From the NCBI GenBank assembly GCA_024636315.1, contig JAGXHJ010000065.1:1-64000 (forward strand): a DNA stretch of 64,000 bases, in the 5' to 3' direction. This document shows positions 60,990 to 64,000 of this stretch, piece after piece. The translations under genes and the position numbers were made by a program. The DNA comes from Methylophaga sp. GTDB taxonomy: Bacteria; Pseudomonadota; Gammaproteobacteria; Nitrosococcales; Methylophagaceae. Each line of letters begins with the position of its first letter. Within the stretch, counting starts at the first letter, position 1. The notes under the pieces were generated by a model, which did no database searches, was not told the origin of the DNA, and saw nothing but the letters and a program-made list of their open reading frames with translations.

Positions 60990-62876
60990 ATGTTGCATTT
61001 TATTCGTGAACGAGCCCAAGGTTGGGTTGCATGGTTTATTGTAGGCTTAATTAGTATTCCATTTGCTTTATGGGGAGTTAACTCCTATTTGACAGGTCCA
61101 TCTGATGTCATTGTGGCCAAAGTTAACGGCCAACCAATCCAGCAAGTCGAGTATCAAAAAGCGTTACAGCAATATCGTGATCGTATGAGAAATATGATGG
61201 GAGAAAATTTTGACCCGGCGATGTTTGATGGTATTGCAGTAAAACAGAACGTCCTTGAAGGTCTTATAGAACAAAAACTGCTCATATTGGCTGGACATGA
61301 TTTAGGACAGCGAGTTACTGATCAGGCACTATTTGAGATTATTAAATCAACCGCCGCATTTCAAAAGAATGGTCAATTTGATAATGACGTTTATTCAATG
61401 ACACTTGCCCGTGTTGGTATGAATCCGGCGCAATACGAATCGCAATTACGTTTCGATGTATTAACACAAGAATTAGCTGAAAATACACAGCGCTCGGTAA
61501 TTGTTACTGATTATGATTTGAATACAATTTTGCGATTAGAAAATCAAACACGTGAGATTGCTTATGGTGTTGTGGCAGCCCAAGACCAATTAGACCAGGT
61601 TGTCGTTACGGATGAGGCCGTGCGTAGTTATTATGATGAGCATTTAGCTGACTATATGGCACCTGAACAGATGGTGGTGGACTATGTTGAATTATCCGTT
61701 GATGAGTTAACTAAAAATATTACAGTTGATGACGAATCACTCAAAGCCTTTTATGAAAAAGATAAAGACCAGTTCGTAGGTCCAGAGCAACGCCGAGCGA
61801 GTCATATCTTAATTGAAGGTGATGAGGCTGAAGCAAAAGCAACATTAGAATCGATAACAAAACGGCTTGAGCAAGGCGAAGATTTTGCCGCTCTAGCTAC
61901 TGAATTATCTCAAGATACAGGTTCTGCTTCAGAAGGCGGTGACTTAGGCTTATTTCAGCGGGGTGTAATGGATCCTATATTTGAAGAAGCTGTATTTTCG
62001 ATGACAAAGATCGGTGAAGTGAGTGAGCCTGTTAAAACTGACTTCGGATATCACCTAATCAAATTGACCGCGATTCAAGAATCTGAAGGTAAGTCTTTTG
62101 AAGAAGCACGTGATCAGGTTGAAGCACTTTATCGTCGTCAAAAAGCAGAAGATTTATTTTTTGAACAAGCAGAAAAATTTGCTAATTTAAGTTATGAAAA
62201 TCCTGATAACCTAGACGTGGTGGCTGAAGAGTTATCCTTAACAGTCAAAACAAGCCAAGCATTCATGCGTGATGGCAATACCACAGGAATTGCAACGAAT
62301 AAAAAAGTTGCCAGTGTGGCCTTTAGTGAAGATGTATTAGTAAATAATTTAAATAGTGCAGTGATTGAACTGAGTAAATCTGATTTTGTCGTATTGCATA
62401 AAAACAAACACATCATTGCAAGCCAACTACCATACGAGTCTGTTGCACCGACTATAACTGAACAATTACGTTATGCAGGCGCTAGAGACAAAGCACGTGA
62501 AATTGGTGAAGTTATCTTAGCTAAATTAAAAGCAGGTACGCCAGCTGAGGGCTTGTTCGCCGAAAATCAGTGGCATACAGGTCAATCATATACTCGCATG
62601 AGTAAAGAACTTAGCTCTCAAATACTAGAGCGTGCTTTTGCTGTAGCTAGACCTCGTTCAGAAACGTCATTTATTGGGTTCACAGCAAGTAATGCGAATT
62701 ATATTGTGGCTAATATTATCTCTGCAAAAGATGGCGTGGCTACTGATGCGTCACTAGAAGAGCGTGATGGCCTAAAGTCTCATTTGGCTCGAACTTATGG
62801 TACCAGTGAGTTACAAGCATTGATTGATAGCTTAAAAGAAGAAGCAGATATTAAATTGTTTAAAGAAAATCTATAA
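60990..62876 (+). CDS. ppiD: Membrane-anchored periplasmic chaperone PpiD
   Basis: A 628-aa periplasmic chaperone tethered by one N-terminal TM helix (GWVAWFIVGLISIPFALWGV), which works near the SecYEG exit. SurA-like N-terminal helices (DVIVAKVNGQPIQQVEYQKA), one parvulin domain (ASHILIEGDEAEAKATLESI to KTDFGYHLIKLTAIQE) and a long helical C-terminus. Order hupB-ppiD is conserved. Terminator AGGCGCT/AGCGCCT follows at 62903. Confidence 0.93.
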   Translation: MLHFIRERAQGWVAWFIVGLISIPFALWGVNSYLTGPSDVIVAKVNGQPIQQVEYQKALQQYRDRMRNMMGENFDPAMFDGIAVKQNVLEGLIEQKLLILAGHDLGQRVTDQALFEIIKSTAAFQKNGQFDNDVYSMTLARVGMNPAQYESQLRFDVLTQELAENTQRSVIVTDYDLNTILRLENQTREIAYGVVAAQDQLDQVVVTDEAVRSYYDEHLADYMAPEQMVVDYVELSVDELTKNITVDDESLKAFYEKDKDQFVGPEQRRASHILIEGDEAEAKATLESITKRLEQGEDFAALATELSQDTGSASEGGDLGLFQRGVMDPIFEEAVFSMTKIGEVSEPVKTDFGYHLIKLTAIQESEGKSFEEARDQVEALYRRQKAEDLFFEQAEKFANLSYENPDNLDVVAEELSLTVKTSQAFMRDGNTTGIATNKKVASVAFSEDVLVNNLNSAVIELSKSDFVVLHKNKHIIASQLPYESVAPTITEQLRYAGARDKAREIGEVILAKLKAGTPAEGLFAENQWHTGQSYTRMSKELSSQILERAFAVARPRSETSFIGFTASNANYIVANIISAKDGVATDASLEERDGLKSHLARTYGTSELQALIDSLKEEADIKLFKENL

Positions 62877-62900
62877 CGACTCGTTTAATCTGTTCGAAAA

Positions 62901-62924
62901 AAAGGCGCTTCTAGCGCCTTTTTT
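62901..62924 (+). terminator. Intrinsic terminator after ppiD
   Basis: AGGCGCT 62903-62909 pairs with AGCGCCT 62913-62919 and a T-run follows. A-rich bases upstream make it usable from either strand, so it may also serve the converging fabI gene. Confidence 0.85.
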
Positions 62925-62983
62925 GTTTGTTCATCCTGAGTAGTAAATTTGAAACTAGTCAGTATGAAGATCCCTGCCGTTAT

Positions 62984-63769
62984 TTAACCTGAAATACCCA
63001 CAATGTTGTAACCACTGTCGACATAGGTAATTTCACCAGTAATACCTGAGGCTAAATCTGAACACATAAATGCTGCAACATTACCCACTTCTTCTATAGT
63101 AACATTACGACGAAGTGGTGACACTTGCTCACCCATGGCCATTTTTTTACTAAAGTCTGCAATACCGGCAGAAGCAAGCGTTTTAATTGGTCCAGCAGAT
63201 ACGGCATTAACGCGTGTGCCATCAGGACCCAATGAATAGGCCATGTAGCGTACGTTAGCTTCTAAACTCGCCTTAGCCACGCCCATAACATTGTAGTTAT
63301 CAATTGCCCGTTCTGCGCCCAAGTAGCTCAAGGTTAATAATGAACCTTTACGTCCAGCCATCATGTCTTTTCCTGCTTTGGCTAAAGCTACAAAGCTGTA
63401 AGAACTGATGTCATGTGCTGTCGCAAAGCCTTCACGGGTTACACTGTCAACATAGCTACCTTGTAATTGATCACGGGGCGCAAACGCGACAGAGTGAACA
63501 ATGGTATCCAAGCCATCCCAATGTTGTGCTAATTGTTCAAACACGGTTGCGATTTCTGTATCACTAGCAACATCGCAAGGAAATAATAGCGCGGGATCAG
63601 AACCACATTCTGCAGCAATTTTTTCGACGCGAGATTTTAATTTATCGTTTTGATAAGTAAATGCTAGTTCGGCACCTTCACGTGCCATTGCTAGGGCGAT
63701 ACCTGATGCAATTGACCGCGCACTCGCAACCCCGACAATCAAAACACGTTTGCCTTGTAAAAATCCCAT
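62984..63769 (-). CDS. fabI: Enoyl-[acyl-carrier-protein] reductase (NADH)
   Basis: Catalyses the last step of each fatty-acid elongation cycle, reduction of enoyl-ACP. 261 aa, with the SDR-like FabI pattern: [20 protein letters not shown], the Tyr-x6-Lys active site in [10 protein letters not shown], and [14 protein letters not shown]. This is the triclosan/isoniazid-type target family. Downstream of ppiD in convergent orientation, sharing the terminator. Confidence 0.95.
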   Translation of the reverse strand: MGFLQGKRVLIVGVASARSIASGIALAMAREGAELAFTYQNDKLKSRVEKIAAECGSDPALLFPCDVASDTEIATVFEQLAQHWDGLDTIVHSVAFAPRDQLQGSYVDSVTREGFATAHDISSYSFVALAKAGKDMMAGRKGSLLTLSYLGAERAIDNYNVMGVAKASLEANVRYMAYSLGPDGTRVNAVSAGPIKTLASAGIADFSKKMAMGEQVSPLRRNVTIEEVGNVAAFMCSDLASGITGEITYVDSGYNIVGISG

Positions 63770-63898
63770 AGTTTATCCTTAAAGTAATTTTATGTTCGAA
63801 AACGCTATAAAGTACCGTAAATTACTTATTTCTGAAAGAGGCAACATCACATATAACTAGATATAATGAAGTACATTTGTAAATTGGCGGGTTATTCC

Positions 63899-64000
63899 AT
63901 GCGATTTGTATCGTATTTTAGTATTATTTTATTTTTTTTGGTGGGCTGTGAATTGCCTGCCGTGAACTCGCCGTATCCACAACAAGCTGATGATGATGAG
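63899..64000 (+). CDS. Lipoprotein, 5' part only, probable peptide ABC transporter binding protein
   Basis: The first 34 codons of a gene cut by the window edge. MRFVSYFSIILFFLVGC is a lipoprotein signal (lipobox LVGC), followed by ELPAVNSPYPQQADDDE. The NxPYP motif after the lipid Cys recalls family-5 solute-binding lipoproteins of this group, but too little is visible to be sure. Confidence 0.6.
   Translation, partial: MRFVSYFSIILFFLVGCELPAVNSPYPQQADDDE

Noticed and set aside
60736..61044. Open frame of about 100 codons across the tRNA-Val and tRNA-Asp genes
   Set aside because: It is read through two tRNA genes and a terminator, overlaps the start of ppiD in another frame, and has no family resemblance.

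Overview
The window is a piece of a gammaproteobacterial chromosome carrying one complete-looking prophage of about 42.1 kb. The host genes are typical of the class: valS, holC, pepA and lptF-lptG on the left; lptD-surA-pdxA-rsmA, an HU gene, tRNA-Val, tRNA-Asp, ppiD and fabI on the right. AT-rich codon use and the hupB-tRNA-tRNA-ppiD order suggest a Thiotrichales/Methylophaga-like organism. That placement is inference; no rRNA or species marker is present.

Left host flank (1-12157): a probable broken cold-shock/DUF1294 gene, valS, a large sensor GGDEF-EAL gene broken by a 4-bp tandem duplication (TCTG twice), holC, pepA, and the lptFG pair of the LPS export machine. It ends in the terminator and 3' tip of a tRNA-Glu gene.

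Prophage (about 12158-54235): it is inserted in the 3' end of the distal gene of a minus-strand tRNA-Ala/tRNA-Glu/tRNA-Glu cluster; the shared core is the 12 bp GTCCCCAAGGGG. The left arm holds a repeat-rich regulatory region, a XerC/D-like tyrosine recombinase and a protein resembling the Mor/C late activators of Mu-like phages. The late genes read rightward: terminase, portal, MuF-like protein with a metalloprotease motif, a protease-scaffold-capsid fusion, lysis genes, connectors, tail tube, tape measure and tail tip. They are punctuated by four copies of an unusual promoter (C-run, TTTTGCTTG, exactly 11 bp, then a -10 box). Three copies are followed by a conserved short leader ending in an intrinsic terminator directly before a gene. 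A P1 immI-like module (antisense C4-like RNA, Icd/Ash-like ORF, antirepressor) sits between tail tube and tape measure. A minus-strand lysogeny/moron block follows, with an HsdR-N-like nuclease and a tandem ribbon-helix-helix regulator. A divergent early operon then carries an Arc-like protein, a CII-like regulator, a FimB-sized tyrosine recombinase, a primase-helicase, a DNA methyltransferase, CsrA, small Cys-rich proteins and a large serine recombinase whose last codons lie in the host tRNA-Glu.

Right host flank (54236-64000): the tRNA cluster, then outer-membrane and periplasmic biogenesis genes (lptD, surA), pdxA and rsmA in the conserved order, HU, two tRNAs, ppiD, fabI and the start of a lipoprotein gene.

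The most notable features are the repeated promoter/attenuator-like elements with a covarying hairpin, the C4-like antisense switch, and the integration-dependent change of the serine recombinase C-terminus.
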